Positions 51,742-60,372 of a DNA stretch of 64,000 bases are shown piece after piece. How positions within the stretch are numbered: the first letter of the stretch is position 1; each line of letters starts with the position of its first letter. The notes beneath the pieces are model-generated. The model searched no databases, had not been told where the DNA came from, and saw nothing but the letters and a program-made list of their open reading frames with translations. Origin of the DNA: an uncultured Prevotellaceae bacterium (GTDB lineage Bacteria; Bacteroidota; Bacteroidia; Bacteroidales; Muribaculaceae); contig CAMJJG010000002.1 of NCBI GenBank assembly GCA_946406035.1, positions 49,633-113,632 on the forward strand. Direction: 5' to 3'. A program made the translations under genes and the position numbers.

Positions 51742-51749
51742 TATCTTTG
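51742..51749 (+). promoter_or_regulatory. -7 box for the polyferredoxin operon
   Basis: TATCTTTG about 52 bases before the ATG at 51802. No good -33 box. Confidence 0.45.
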
Positions 51750-51801
51750 CGCTATCAACTAATATTCATTCGCTTCTAGAACTAAATTATCTCTAATTAT
51801 T

Positions 51802-53295
51802 ATGTTAAGGAAAATCCGCATAACGCTGGCAGCTATCATGATGGTTATGGTGACGCTGCTGTTTCTTGACGTGAGCGGTGTGCTGCATCACTACTTGGGA
51901 TGGACGGTGCGCATTCAATTCCTGCCAGCCTTGCTGGCGTTGAATGTGGTTGTTATCGTTGGGCTGGTGCTGCTGACGCTCATCTTTGGCCGCATTTATT
52001 GTTCGGTGATCTGTCCGTTGGGCATCTTCCAGGATATCGTGTCCTGGATTCACGGTAAGCGTGCTAAGAATCGCTTCACAGCCAGTGGCGAGAAACGCTG
52101 GCTGCGCTATGGCGTGCTGGCACTGTTTGTCGCAGCCTTAATTGCCGGCATCCACTCACTTGTGGCCCTGCTGGCCCCCTATAGCAGCTATGGCCGCATG
52201 GTGACCAATTTGCTGCTGCCCATTTATCAGTGGTGTAACAACGGGCTGGCCGCTCTTGCCGCTCGTGTCGATAGTTATGCTTTCTATGGGGTTGACGTGT
52301 GGATGAAGAGTTTGCCCACATTCTTGATTGCTCTGGTGACGTTTATTGTGATCGTCGTGCTGGCGTGGCGCGGCGGCCGCACTTATTGCAATACCATCTG
52401 TCCCGTGGGTACGATATTGGCCCAGTTGGCCCGCTTCTCGTGGCTCAAGGTCTATTTTGATGCCGACAAGTGCCGCTCGTGCAGCCTGTGTACCAAGAAT
52501 TGCAAGGCCTCGTGCATCGACTTCAAGACCCGCAAGGTGGACTACACGCGTTGTGTGACCTGTGGCAACTGCCTGGAGAAGTGCAACTTCGGTGCGCTGC
52601 ATTACGGCCACCCCAAGGCCGCTGCCGCTCCCGTGCAACCTGCTGCCGGCGACAAGCCCGCTACCGATGAGGTGCGCCGTGCCTTCCTCGTTGGCGCTGC
52701 AGTTGTGGGTGCTGACGTCGCTCTGGCCCAGGCATCCAAGAAGGTGGACGGTGGCCTGGCCGTCATCGAGGACAAGGTGCCCGCCAAGCGCTCGACACCG
52801 CTGACGCCCCCGGGCTCGGTGAGCGCGCGGAACTTTGCCCAGCACTGCACCGCTTGCCAGCTGTGTGTGGCCAAGTGCCCCAATGGCGTGTTGCGTCCCT
52901 CTACCGACCCGATGCGCCTGATGCAGCCCGAGCTCAGCTTTGAGCGCGGAGCCTGCCGTCCCGAGTGTGTCGAGTGCTCCACTGTGTGTCCCACTGGTGC
53001 CATCAAGCCCATCACCGTGGCCGATAAGTCCTCGATCATGATTGGGCACGCCGTGTGGGTCAAGGCCAACTGCGTTATTACCACCGACGGCGTCTCCTGT
53101 GGCAACTGTGCCCGTCATTGTCCCGCTGGCGCCATCATGATGGTACCCAGCGACCCGCAGGACGACATGTCGCCCATGGTGCCCGCCGTCAACAGTGCGA
53201 TGTGCATCGGCTGCGGCACGTGTGAGTATGTGTGCCCGGCTAGGCCGTTCAGTGCAATCTATGTCGAGGGGCATGAGATGCACAGTGAGATTTAA
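51802..53295 (+). CDS. NapH-like membrane polyferredoxin
   Basis: A 497-residue inner-membrane electron-transfer protein. Four to five membrane helices in the first 210 residues carry two CxxxCP motifs (YCSVICPLG, YCNTICPVG) as in NapH/CcoG-like proteins. Next come ferredoxin-type clusters: CRSCSLCTKNCKASC, CVTCGNCLEKC, CTACQLCVAKCP, CVECSTVCP, CGNCARHCP and CIGCGTCEYVCP, enough for several 4Fe-4S centres. A stretch with RRAFLVGAAVVGAD resembles an internal Tat-like or membrane segment. It is followed after 32 bases by a Tat-exported aldo/keto reductase, its probable redox partner. Confidence 0.85.
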   Translation: MLRKIRITLAAIMMVMVTLLFLDVSGVLHHYLGWTVRIQFLPALLALNVVVIVGLVLLTLIFGRIYCSVICPLGIFQDIVSWIHGKRAKNRFTASGEKRWLRYGVLALFVAALIAGIHSLVALLAPYSSYGRMVTNLLLPIYQWCNNGLAALAARVDSYAFYGVDVWMKSLPTFLIALVTFIVIVVLAWRGGRTYCNTICPVGTILAQLARFSWLKVYFDADKCRSCSLCTKNCKASCIDFKTRKVDYTRCVTCGNCLEKCNFGALHYGHPKAAAAPVQPAAGDKPATDEVRRAFLVGAAVVGADVALAQASKKVDGGLAVIEDKVPAKRSTPLTPPGSVSARNFAQHCTACQLCVAKCPNGVLRPSTDPMRLMQPELSFERGACRPECVECSTVCPTGAIKPITVADKSSIMIGHAVWVKANCVITTDGVSCGNCARHCPAGAIMMVPSDPQDDMSPMVPAVNSAMCIGCGTCEYVCPARPFSAIYVEGHEMHSEI

Positions 53296-53327
53296 CCTCT
53301 GGTTTCTTTTTTATCATTTCTACCGAT

Positions 53328-54776
53328 ATGAACCACAACAAGCATAACAATAATAATGGCGGCAAGAAACTGAGCCGTCGAACGTTTCTCAAGGCTCTCG
53401 GCCTGGGAACTGCTACCGTCGCGACACCTGCAATCGTGAGCTGTGCCACCGATGGCGGGCGCCAAGCGCCGGCCCAGGAACCGCCCGTGGGCAAGATGAC
53501 CTATCGCGAGAATCCCAAGACCCATGAGAAGGTCTCTATTCTGGGCTATGGCATGATGCGCCTGCCCGCGACCAACGGCAAGCCCTTCGGCCGCGACAAT
53601 GATGCAGAAATCGACCAGGAGATGGTCAACAAGCAGATCGATTATGCCATCGAGCACGGTGTGAACTACTTTGACACGTCGCCCGCCTACAGTCGCGGCC
53701 TGAGCGAGCGCGCCACGGGCATCGCCCTGAGCCGCCACAAGCGCGACGAGTATTTCATTGCCACCAAGCTATCTAATTTCGCTCCCGAGACCCAGACGCG
53801 TGAGGCGAGCATCGAGATGTTCCAGAACTCGCTCAAGGAGCTACAGGTCGATTACATCGACTACCTGCTGCTGCACTCCATCGGTGGCGGCACTGGCGAG
53901 GAGGCTATGGAGCTGTTCAGGCAACGGTACATCTACAACGGCATCCTTGACTACCTGCTGGAGCAGCGCGAGAAGGGCGTGATACGCAACCTGGGGTTTT
54001 CCTATCACGGCGAGATTGCCGTGTTTGATTACCTGCTGGCCAACCATGACAAGTATCACTGGGACTTCGTTCAGATCGAGCTCAACTACCTCGACTGGCG
54101 GCATGCCAAGGACTTCAACGAGGAGAACACCAATGCCGAGTACCTCTATGCCGAGCTCGACAAGCGTGCCATCCCCGCCGTGATCATGGAGCCGCTGCTG
54201 GGAGGCCGCCTGGCCTCGCTGCCGCAGCCACTGGCCCGCAAGATCCTGGCGCGTGACCCCGAGCGCACGATGGCCTCGTGGGCATTTCGCTATGCCGGCT
54301 CGTTCCCGCGCGTGTTGACGGTGCTGAGCGGCATGACCTACATGGAGCACTTGAAGGAGAACCTGTGCACCTATTGTCCGCTCGAGCCGCTCACCGACGA
54401 GGAGAAGGACTTCCTCTATGGCATTGCCGACGAGATTGTGGGTTACAATACCATCCCCTGCAACGATTGCAAGTATTGCATGCCGTGCCCCTATGGCATC
54501 GACATTCCCGGCGTGCTCACCCACTACAACAAGTGCATTGCCGAGGGTAACCTCACCCGTGACCGCAACGATCCCGACTATGCCCGTGCCCGTCGTGCCT
54601 TCCTCGTGGGCTATGACCGCAGTGTGCCGCGCCTGCGTCAGGCCGACCACTGCATCGGCTGTGGCAAGTGTGTGGAGCATTGCCCGCAGCGCATCGACAT
54701 TCCCAAGGAGATGCAACGTGTCAACAACTACGTCGAGGCCCTCAAGCAGGGTATCGACCGTGGGTTAGATGCCTAA
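53328..54776 (+). CDS. Tat-exported aldo/keto reductase with 4Fe-4S ferredoxin domain
   Basis: A 482-residue protein starting with a twin-arginine signal (LSRRTFLKALGLG at about 15-27). The AKR barrel follows with FDTSPAYSRG (catalytic Tyr), IATKLSN (Lys) and LLLHSIGGG (His). The C-terminal 120 residues have two cysteine clusters, CNDCKYCMPCPYG and CIGCGKCVEHCPQ, for 4Fe-4S centres. Fold and export together suggest a periplasmic reductase fed by the polyferredoxin upstream; the substrate is unknown. cvpA follows after 12 bases. Confidence 0.88.
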   Translation: MNHNKHNNNNGGKKLSRRTFLKALGLGTATVATPAIVSCATDGGRQAPAQEPPVGKMTYRENPKTHEKVSILGYGMMRLPATNGKPFGRDNDAEIDQEMVNKQIDYAIEHGVNYFDTSPAYSRGLSERATGIALSRHKRDEYFIATKLSNFAPETQTREASIEMFQNSLKELQVDYIDYLLLHSIGGGTGEEAMELFRQRYIYNGILDYLLEQREKGVIRNLGFSYHGEIAVFDYLLANHDKYHWDFVQIELNYLDWRHAKDFNEENTNAEYLYAELDKRAIPAVIMEPLLGGRLASLPQPLARKILARDPERTMASWAFRYAGSFPRVLTVLSGMTYMEHLKENLCTYCPLEPLTDEEKDFLYGIADEIVGYNTIPCNDCKYCMPCPYGIDIPGVLTHYNKCIAEGNLTRDRNDPDYARARRAFLVGYDRSVPRLRQADHCIGCGKCVEHCPQRIDIPKEMQRVNNYVEALKQGIDRGLDA

Positions 54777-54788
54777 ACTTGAGGTAGC

Positions 54789-55385
54789 ATGACGCTGGTT
54801 GACGTTTTGTTGATATTGATAGTGCTCGGTGGCGTGGTGCTGGGCTACCGAAAGGGCTTCATCGGCCAGTTGTCGTCGCTGGTCTCGTGGGTTGTTGCCA
54901 TCGTGCTGTGCTACAAGAGCGGAGACCTGATCGAGAGCATTTTCCTGTCTGTTGTGCCCAGCGCGTCACAGTGGCCATTGTCGAGCATCACGGTCAAGAC
55001 GGTATCGATGGCATTTGCTTTCCTGCTGGTGATGCTGGTGGTGAGACTTGTCATGCGTCTGTTCAACAAGGGGCTAAAGGCGGTTAACCTGGGCTTTCTC
55101 GACCGCATGGGGGGTTCGTTGCTATTCATGTTCAAGTATGCATTTGTGCTCAGCATCGGGCTAAACCTGCTCTATGCCATCAATCCCGACATGGATACCT
55201 TTGGCACCATGCACATGATGGACAACAAGCCCTATGAGATGACGCTGGACCTGATGCCGCGTGTACTGGGCAGCGACAAGATGCCGAGTGACTCGCTCAA
55301 GCTCTATCGCGACATGATTGAGCCGGTTCCAGTAGATTCTGTCTGGCAGTCAACATCGGCAAATGAAGCGAATTTCACGAACTGA
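54789..55385 (+). CDS. cvpA: CvpA-family membrane protein
   Basis: A 198-residue protein with four hydrophobic spans in the first 130 residues (VDVLLILIVLGGVVLGYRKG, the family's start motif, then LVSWVVAIVLCY) and a polar tail. CvpA proteins are linked to colicin V production and envelope stress; the biochemical role is unclear. The stop codon lies inside the left arm and loop of a large hairpin (55366-55418). It is the last gene of the polyferredoxin operon. Confidence 0.85.
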   Translation: MTLVDVLLILIVLGGVVLGYRKGFIGQLSSLVSWVVAIVLCYKSGDLIESIFLSVVPSASQWPLSSITVKTVSMAFAFLLVMLVVRLVMRLFNKGLKAVNLGFLDRMGGSLLFMFKYAFVLSIGLNLLYAINPDMDTFGTMHMMDNKPYEMTLDLMPRVLGSDKMPSDSLKLYRDMIEPVPVDSVWQSTSANEANFTN

Positions 55386-55418
55386 GCCTTTGGGCCAAAT
55401 AATTCGTGAAATTCGCTT
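55366..55418. terminator. 16-bp perfect inverted repeat between cvpA and a lysozyme gene
   Basis: AAGCGAATTTCACGAA (55366-55381) is perfectly complementary to 55403-55418, with a 21-base loop containing GCC/GGC. It overlaps the end of cvpA and lies 26 bases from the stop of the convergent lysozyme gene, so it could end transcription from both sides. T-runs are weak. Confidence 0.6.
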
Positions 55419-55444
55419 GATGAGTCTTTTAATTGGGGCTGGTG

Positions 55445-56185
55445 TCAGTCTTGGGGGAGCAGGATGTCGTCAATCCAGCCGTCCTTACGGAATCGGCACA
55501 GGTCCACATAGGCGTCGATGCCGGGGATGATGCCCGTCTCACTGTATTGCCAGATGGTGTATTCGCCCTCCCAGTTGATCTCGGGTTCCTCGTTGGAGTA
55601 GCGCCCGATGTACAGGTGGTAATTATTGAAGTGGGGCGTCAGGTTCTTGTTATAGAATCCCATTGTGCTGTAAATCATGGGTTGGACGCCATAATAATCC
55701 TTGACCAACTCGCAGAATTTGTCCACGCTGTCGATGAGCTGGCTGCGTGACCAGTTGCCGCGCACCTCCACGTCGAGCATCGGTATCAGGTCCTGAACGG
55801 GCTTGAGGGCATACTTGGAGAAATTCTCAAACTGCTCGTCGATCGTCGAGGTGGACGTGAGGTAATGGTAGCTGCCGACGAGCAGCCCGTAGCGTCGAGC
55901 CTGTGTGATGTTGTGCGGGTAGTGTGGGGAGCGGTAGGTAGCCCCCTCGGTGGCCTTGATATAGACAAAGCGGATGTCCTTGTCGCTGCTCACCTTGTCC
56001 CAATCGATAAAACCCTGGTAACTGGAAATGTCGATGCCGTCATAGCTGGCTCCCTGGTTGCGCGGTGGCACCAAGCGCTTGCCTGCGGCCTTGTCGGTCG
56101 AGGTGTTGCACGCCATGAGCATCGCCATTGCCAGCCAGATAGCGAGCAATGGCGTTATGCGGGCATGCGTCACTCGTTTAATCAT
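55445..56185 (-). CDS. GH25 lysozyme-like lipoprotein
   Basis: A 246-residue muramidase of glycoside hydrolase family 25. The N-terminus is a lipoprotein signal ending LMAC (Cys26). The barrel shows GIDISSYQG with the first catalytic acid, FVYIKATEGATY, GSYHYL, PMLDVEVRG with the DVE pair, and IWQYSE. GH25 enzymes cut the N-acetylmuramic acid to N-acetylglucosamine link of peptidoglycan. It overlaps the upstream GH25 gene by eight bases. Confidence 0.9.
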   Translation of the reverse strand: MIKRVTHARITPLLAIWLAMAMLMACNTSTDKAAGKRLVPPRNQGASYDGIDISSYQGFIDWDKVSSDKDIRFVYIKATEGATYRSPHYPHNITQARRYGLLVGSYHYLTSTSTIDEQFENFSKYALKPVQDLIPMLDVEVRGNWSRSQLIDSVDKFCELVKDYYGVQPMIYSTMGFYNKNLTPHFNNYHLYIGRYSNEEPEINWEGEYTIWQYSETGIIPGIDAYVDLCRFRKDGWIDDILLPQD

Positions 56186-57635
56186 TGTCGGCCGAACTTT
56201 TGTTGATTTTGCGGCCCTTCAGACGGGCGTTGCGGATGCTGTCGTTGCGTTGCGACTGGGTGAGCTTTGACGATGAGCTGTTCAGCAGGCTGGCCGATTT
56301 CTTGGTCGAGGTTTTGTTGCTGGCTTTCTGCTTGGCTTTCTCCTCGCGTGCCTTTTGGGCTGCAGCCTTGCGCTTAGCCTTATCTTCGGCCTCCTTCTTG
56401 GCTGCGGCTTCACGTGCTTGCTGTTGAGCTTTCTCCTTCTTCAGGTGCTCGGCTTTTTCTTTGGCCTTTCTGTCGGCTTCGGCCTTTTTCTTGGCCTCTT
56501 CCTCGGCTATTTTCTTGTTACGTTCTTTGGCTTTTTTCTCTTTGTCTGCTTTGCGCTTGGCCTCTTCCTGCTGTTTCTTGGACAGTTTGGGCGCTTCTTT
56601 GGGTTTCTCCTCGGTCATGTTGACGGTCGAGGGCTTTTCCTTGTAGTCAACGGCATCCTTGACGCTACCCTTGCGCTGCGCGTGCTTGCCGGGCCGGTAG
56701 ATGATGTCGTTGATCGAGCAGTCCTTGTTGAAGCGGCTCATGTCGACCAGGCCGTTATTGCCCTTGACGGCGGGCTTGAAGGCGCCGTTGTCGGCAAACT
56801 GCCACAGGATCCACTTGTAGCCGATGTTGGGTTGTGCTGAGCTATACTTGGCGATAAACAAGGGGTAATGGGCAAACGCGCGTCCCAAGTTGGATGTGAA
56901 AAACTTCTCGCTGGTGTATATCAGCGGTTTGCAGCCGTAGTAGTCCTCGAGCAGGTCGGCAAACACCTTGAGGCTGTCGCGCAGCTGCTGGGCACTCCAT
57001 GGCCTGAGGTTCTCCACATCGATGACGGGTATCAAGTCCTGCTCATCGCGCTTGGCGATATTGATGAAGTTGCGGAACTGGGTAGTCGCGCTACTCTTGG
57101 TGGACAAGAAATGATAGCTGCCCACCTTGAAGCCGTTTTTCCTGGCGTTGCGGATGTTTTCCCTATAGCGTGGGTCAACATAGTCTGAGCCCTCGGTGGC
57201 CTTGATATAGACAAACTTGATCTTGGGGTTCTCCTTGAGTTCCTGCCAGTTGATGACGCCCTGGTGCTTGGACACGTCGATGCCGTCAAACTGCACCTTG
57301 TCGGGGTTCGACGCTACGGTTTGTCTGGCCTTGGGCTTGGGTTGAGCCGGCTTGGCGGTGGTGTCGGCCTTGGGGGTCGTTTCTTCTTTCTTGGCGGGTG
57401 TGGGCCGGTCATTGTCCTTTTTATCGTCGGCCTTGTTATCCTTGTTATTATTATTGTCCTGGTTGTCGTTTTTCTTGTTGGCTGTCGTGGATTTGTCGTC
57501 TTTTTTGTCTCGTCTCACGCGTTCACGGGTGGGCTTGGTGATGTCCACGGCATTCTGGGGCTCAGCGGCACCGATGGCGGGCTGCAAAGCGAACATGATG
57601 GTTATCAGTAAGGAATATATTGTGGTCCTGTACAT
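56178..57635 (-). CDS. GH25 lysozyme with long charged N- and C-terminal tails
   Basis: From ATG 57635 (MYRTTIYSLLITIMFALQ) it has 485 residues: signal peptide, about 85 residues of Lys/Asp/Asn-rich low complexity, the GH25 barrel (GIDVSKHQGVINW, FVYIKATEGSDY, PVIDVEN, WILWQFAD) and then 150 residues of Lys/Ala/Glu-rich helix (KKQQEEAKRKADKEKKAKER). Such tails often hold wall enzymes to acidic envelope polymers. An ATG at 57650 adds five residues. Its end overlaps the second GH25 gene by eight bases. Confidence 0.9.
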   Translation of the reverse strand: MYRTTIYSLLITIMFALQPAIGAAEPQNAVDITKPTRERVRRDKKDDKSTTANKKNDNQDNNNNKDNKADDKKDNDRPTPAKKEETTPKADTTAKPAQPKPKARQTVASNPDKVQFDGIDVSKHQGVINWQELKENPKIKFVYIKATEGSDYVDPRYRENIRNARKNGFKVGSYHFLSTKSSATTQFRNFINIAKRDEQDLIPVIDVENLRPWSAQQLRDSLKVFADLLEDYYGCKPLIYTSEKFFTSNLGRAFAHYPLFIAKYSSAQPNIGYKWILWQFADNGAFKPAVKGNNGLVDMSRFNKDCSINDIIYRPGKHAQRKGSVKDAVDYKEKPSTVNMTEEKPKEAPKLSKKQQEEAKRKADKEKKAKERNKKIAEEEAKKKAEADRKAKEKAEHLKKEKAQQQAREAAAKKEAEDKAKRKAAAQKAREEKAKQKASNKTSTKKSASLLNSSSSKLTQSQRNDSIRNARLKGRKINKSSADND

Positions 57636-57683
57636 ACCTGTTATTACCATTGCTTAAAGATGTTTTCAGAGTAAAGTTGGCTG

Positions 57684-57725
57684 CAAAGGTAAAAAAAAAA
57701 CCTCAATCGCTTTTACTATAAAAGC
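57684..57725 (-). promoter_or_regulatory. -7 box and upstream palindrome for the GH25 pair
   Basis: TACCTTTG (57684-57691, minus strand) follows a T10 run. Upstream, GCTTTTA-CTA-TAAAAGC (57709-57725) is a perfect 7-bp palindrome where a -33 element would lie, a possible operator. The gap 57651-57984 holds only this and the rnr promoter. Confidence 0.4.
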
Positions 57726-57934
57726 AAAAGTTTGTCAAAATCGCGGGGTAATTTTAATCGTGGTAATACAACAACCAAATCATTACCTCCTTTTTGGCGG
57801 GGGGCAGAATGAGTGTTTTTTATGGGTGGGCGTCTTGGCGGGGCTCATGTTAGGTAAATCATCACCATTGTCCCAATTTTTGTTGAAAAAAGTGAAAAAT
57901 GTGGGCCTTGTACGGGGTTATCGCCAAAAATCAC

Positions 57935-57942
57935 TATCTTTG
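57935..57942 (+). promoter_or_regulatory. -7 box for rnr-mtaB-glycosyltransferase
   Basis: TATCTTTG, 42 bases before the rnr ATG; a TTG lies at 57908-57910 with slightly long spacing (24 bases). Confidence 0.5.
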
Positions 57943-57984
57943 TAGGTTAATCGATTATTAACTATGATCATTTAATAGCGAGAT

Positions 57985-60372
57985 ATGGCAAAACGTAGTG
58001 GATTACAATCGTTGAAACAGGAACGTCGTGAATACCACGACAGGGTCATCAACTTCTTTAACGAGCAGGGCGAGGCACCGTTCAACTACAAGCAGGTATC
58101 GGCAGCCGTTGGGGCCAACACGCCCAAGCGTCGCACGCTCATCGTCGAGGTCCTGGACCAGCTCGCCGTGGACGGCTTCCTGGTGCAGGTGGGTCCTGGC
58201 AGCTACAAGGCCGTGGGCCGCTCGTCGGTTGCCGAGGGCGTCTTCATTCGCCGCAGCAACGGCAAGAACAGCGTCGATACCGCCAGCGACGATGGCCAGC
58301 CCATCATGGTGGCCGAGCGCAACTCGATGCATGCCCTGAACGGCGACCGCGTGCTGGTGCACATAAGCGCCGCGCGCCACGGCATGGAACCCGAGGCCGA
58401 GGTCGTGAAAATCCTCGAGCGCAAGCCGCAGGTGTTTGTCGGCACGCTACAAGTGATGAAATACTTTGCCCAGCTGGCTACCGACAGCAAGTTCCTGGCC
58501 ACCGACATCTTCATCCCGCTGGATAAGCTCTCGGGCGGCAGGACGGGCGACAAGGCGGTCGTCAAGATCGTCGATTGGCCCGAGGACGCCAACTCGCCCA
58601 TCGGCGAGGTCGTTGACGTGCTGGGCGTCGCCGGCGAGAACAATGCCGAGATTCATGCCATCCTGGCCGAGTTCGGCCTGCCCTACAAGTACCCCGACAA
58701 TGTGACCCAGGCCGCCGAGGCCCTGGACGCAGGCATCACGCCCGAGGAGATTGCCCGCCGCCGCGACATGCGCGACGTGACGACGTTTACCATCGACCCT
58801 GCCGACGCCAAGGACTTTGACGACGCCCTGTCTATCCAGCGCCTCAAGAACGGAAATTGGGAAATAGGCGTTCACATCGCCGACGTGAGCCACTATGTCA
58901 CGCCGGGGTCGATAATCGACAAGGAAGCCTATGAACGCGCCACATCGGTCTATCTGGTGGACCGCACGATACCCATGTTGCCCGAGAAGTTGTGCAACAA
59001 CATCTGCTCGCTGCGCCCCCACGAGGACAAGCTCACCCACTCGGTGGTCATGGAGATGGACGCCGAGGCCCATGTGAAGAAATACAAGATTTGCCACACG
59101 GTCACCAATAGTGACAGGCGCTTCTCCTATGAGGAGGCGCAGCACATCCTCGAGACCGGCAAGGGCGACCTGGCCGACGAGCTCGCCGTGCTCAACGAGA
59201 TGGCCAAGCAGCTGAGGAAGCGCCGCTTTGAGGAGGGGGGCTCGGTGTCGTTCAACCGCGAGGAGATCAAGTTTGACATCGACGAGACGGGCAAGCCCAC
59301 CGCCGTGCACGTGCATGAGTCGCAGGATGCCAACAAACTCATCGAGGAGTTCATGCTGCTGGCCAACTGCAAGGTAGCCGAGCACATCGGCAAGGTGCCC
59401 AAGAACAAGACCGCCAAGGCTTTTGTCTATCGCATCCACGACCAGCCCGATCTGGACAAGCTGCAGAACTTTGCCGACATAGCGGCCCACTTCGGCTACA
59501 AGGTGCGCACCAAGGGCTCGGGCCGCGACATCAACAAGTCGATCAACAAGATGCTCGAGCAGGCCAAGGGCAAACCCGAGGAGGAGATGCTCGCCATCCT
59601 TGCCATCCGCTCGATGGCCAAGGCCATCTATAGCGCGACCAACATCGGCCACTACGGCCTGGCATTTGACTACTACACCCACTTCACTTCACCCATCCGC
59701 CGTTATCCCGACTTGACGGTTCACCGCCTGCTCGACAAGTATGCTGCCGGCGAGAAGAGCGCCGATCCCGTCAAGCTCGAGGACCAGTGCAAGCACATGA
59801 GCGCCCAGGAGCAGCTCGCCGCTAATGCCGAGCGCGCCTCGATCAAGTACAAGGAGGTGGAATTCATGGGACAGCGCTTGGGCGGCGTGTTCACGGGCCA
59901 CATCTCGGGCGTGACCGAGTGGGGCCTGTATGTCGAGCTCGACGAGACCCACTGCGAGGGTCTGGTGGGCATTCGTGGCCTCGACGATGACTTCTATGAG
60001 TTTGACGAGAAGAACTACTGCATCCGCGGCCGCCGCCGTGGCAAGGTGTACAGCCTGGGCGATCCCATCACCATCCAGGTGGCCCGTGCCGACCTGATCA
60101 AGAAACAGCTCGATTTTGTCCTCGTGGATAAGGAAAATCCTGCCAACTCCCACCGCATCGACCGCGAGCCCATCACCGAGCAGAACAGCCGTAGCACCAG
60201 TGGCCGCATGTCGCGTGACGAGCGCAAGCGCCAGCAGTATGAGGGCAGCAGCGCCTCGCGCCGCCAGAAGCGTGGCGCCCGCGGCAACAGCACTCGCCGC
60301 CAGGCCAAGGAGGCCAAATCCCGGCGATCCAGCAAATCAGGCAAATCCAATAAGTCTAACCGCCGCCGATGA
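57985..60372 (+). CDS. rnr: Ribonuclease R
   Basis: A 795-residue 3'-to-5' exoribonuclease able to degrade structured RNA. An N-terminal winged-helix-like region is followed by cold-shock domains, the RNB catalytic centre with DPADAKDFDDALSI (metal-binding aspartates) and HIADVSHYV, FTSPIRRYPDLTVHRLL, an S1 domain (HISGVTEWGLYVEL) and a Lys/Arg/Ser-rich tail of about 70 residues, typical for RNase R. Its stop overlaps the mtaB ATG by four bases. Confidence 0.96.
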   Translation: MAKRSGLQSLKQERREYHDRVINFFNEQGEAPFNYKQVSAAVGANTPKRRTLIVEVLDQLAVDGFLVQVGPGSYKAVGRSSVAEGVFIRRSNGKNSVDTASDDGQPIMVAERNSMHALNGDRVLVHISAARHGMEPEAEVVKILERKPQVFVGTLQVMKYFAQLATDSKFLATDIFIPLDKLSGGRTGDKAVVKIVDWPEDANSPIGEVVDVLGVAGENNAEIHAILAEFGLPYKYPDNVTQAAEALDAGITPEEIARRRDMRDVTTFTIDPADAKDFDDALSIQRLKNGNWEIGVHIADVSHYVTPGSIIDKEAYERATSVYLVDRTIPMLPEKLCNNICSLRPHEDKLTHSVVMEMDAEAHVKKYKICHTVTNSDRRFSYEEAQHILETGKGDLADELAVLNEMAKQLRKRRFEEGGSVSFNREEIKFDIDETGKPTAVHVHESQDANKLIEEFMLLANCKVAEHIGKVPKNKTAKAFVYRIHDQPDLDKLQNFADIAAHFGYKVRTKGSGRDINKSINKMLEQAKGKPEEEMLAILAIRSMAKAIYSATNIGHYGLAFDYYTHFTSPIRRYPDLTVHRLLDKYAAGEKSADPVKLEDQCKHMSAQEQLAANAERASIKYKEVEFMGQRLGGVFTGHISGVTEWGLYVELDETHCEGLVGIRGLDDDFYEFDEKNYCIRGRRRGKVYSLGDPITIQVARADLIKKQLDFVLVDKENPANSHRIDREPITEQNSRSTSGRMSRDERKRQQYEGSSASRRQKRGARGNSTRRQAKEAKSRRSSKSGKSNKSNRRR

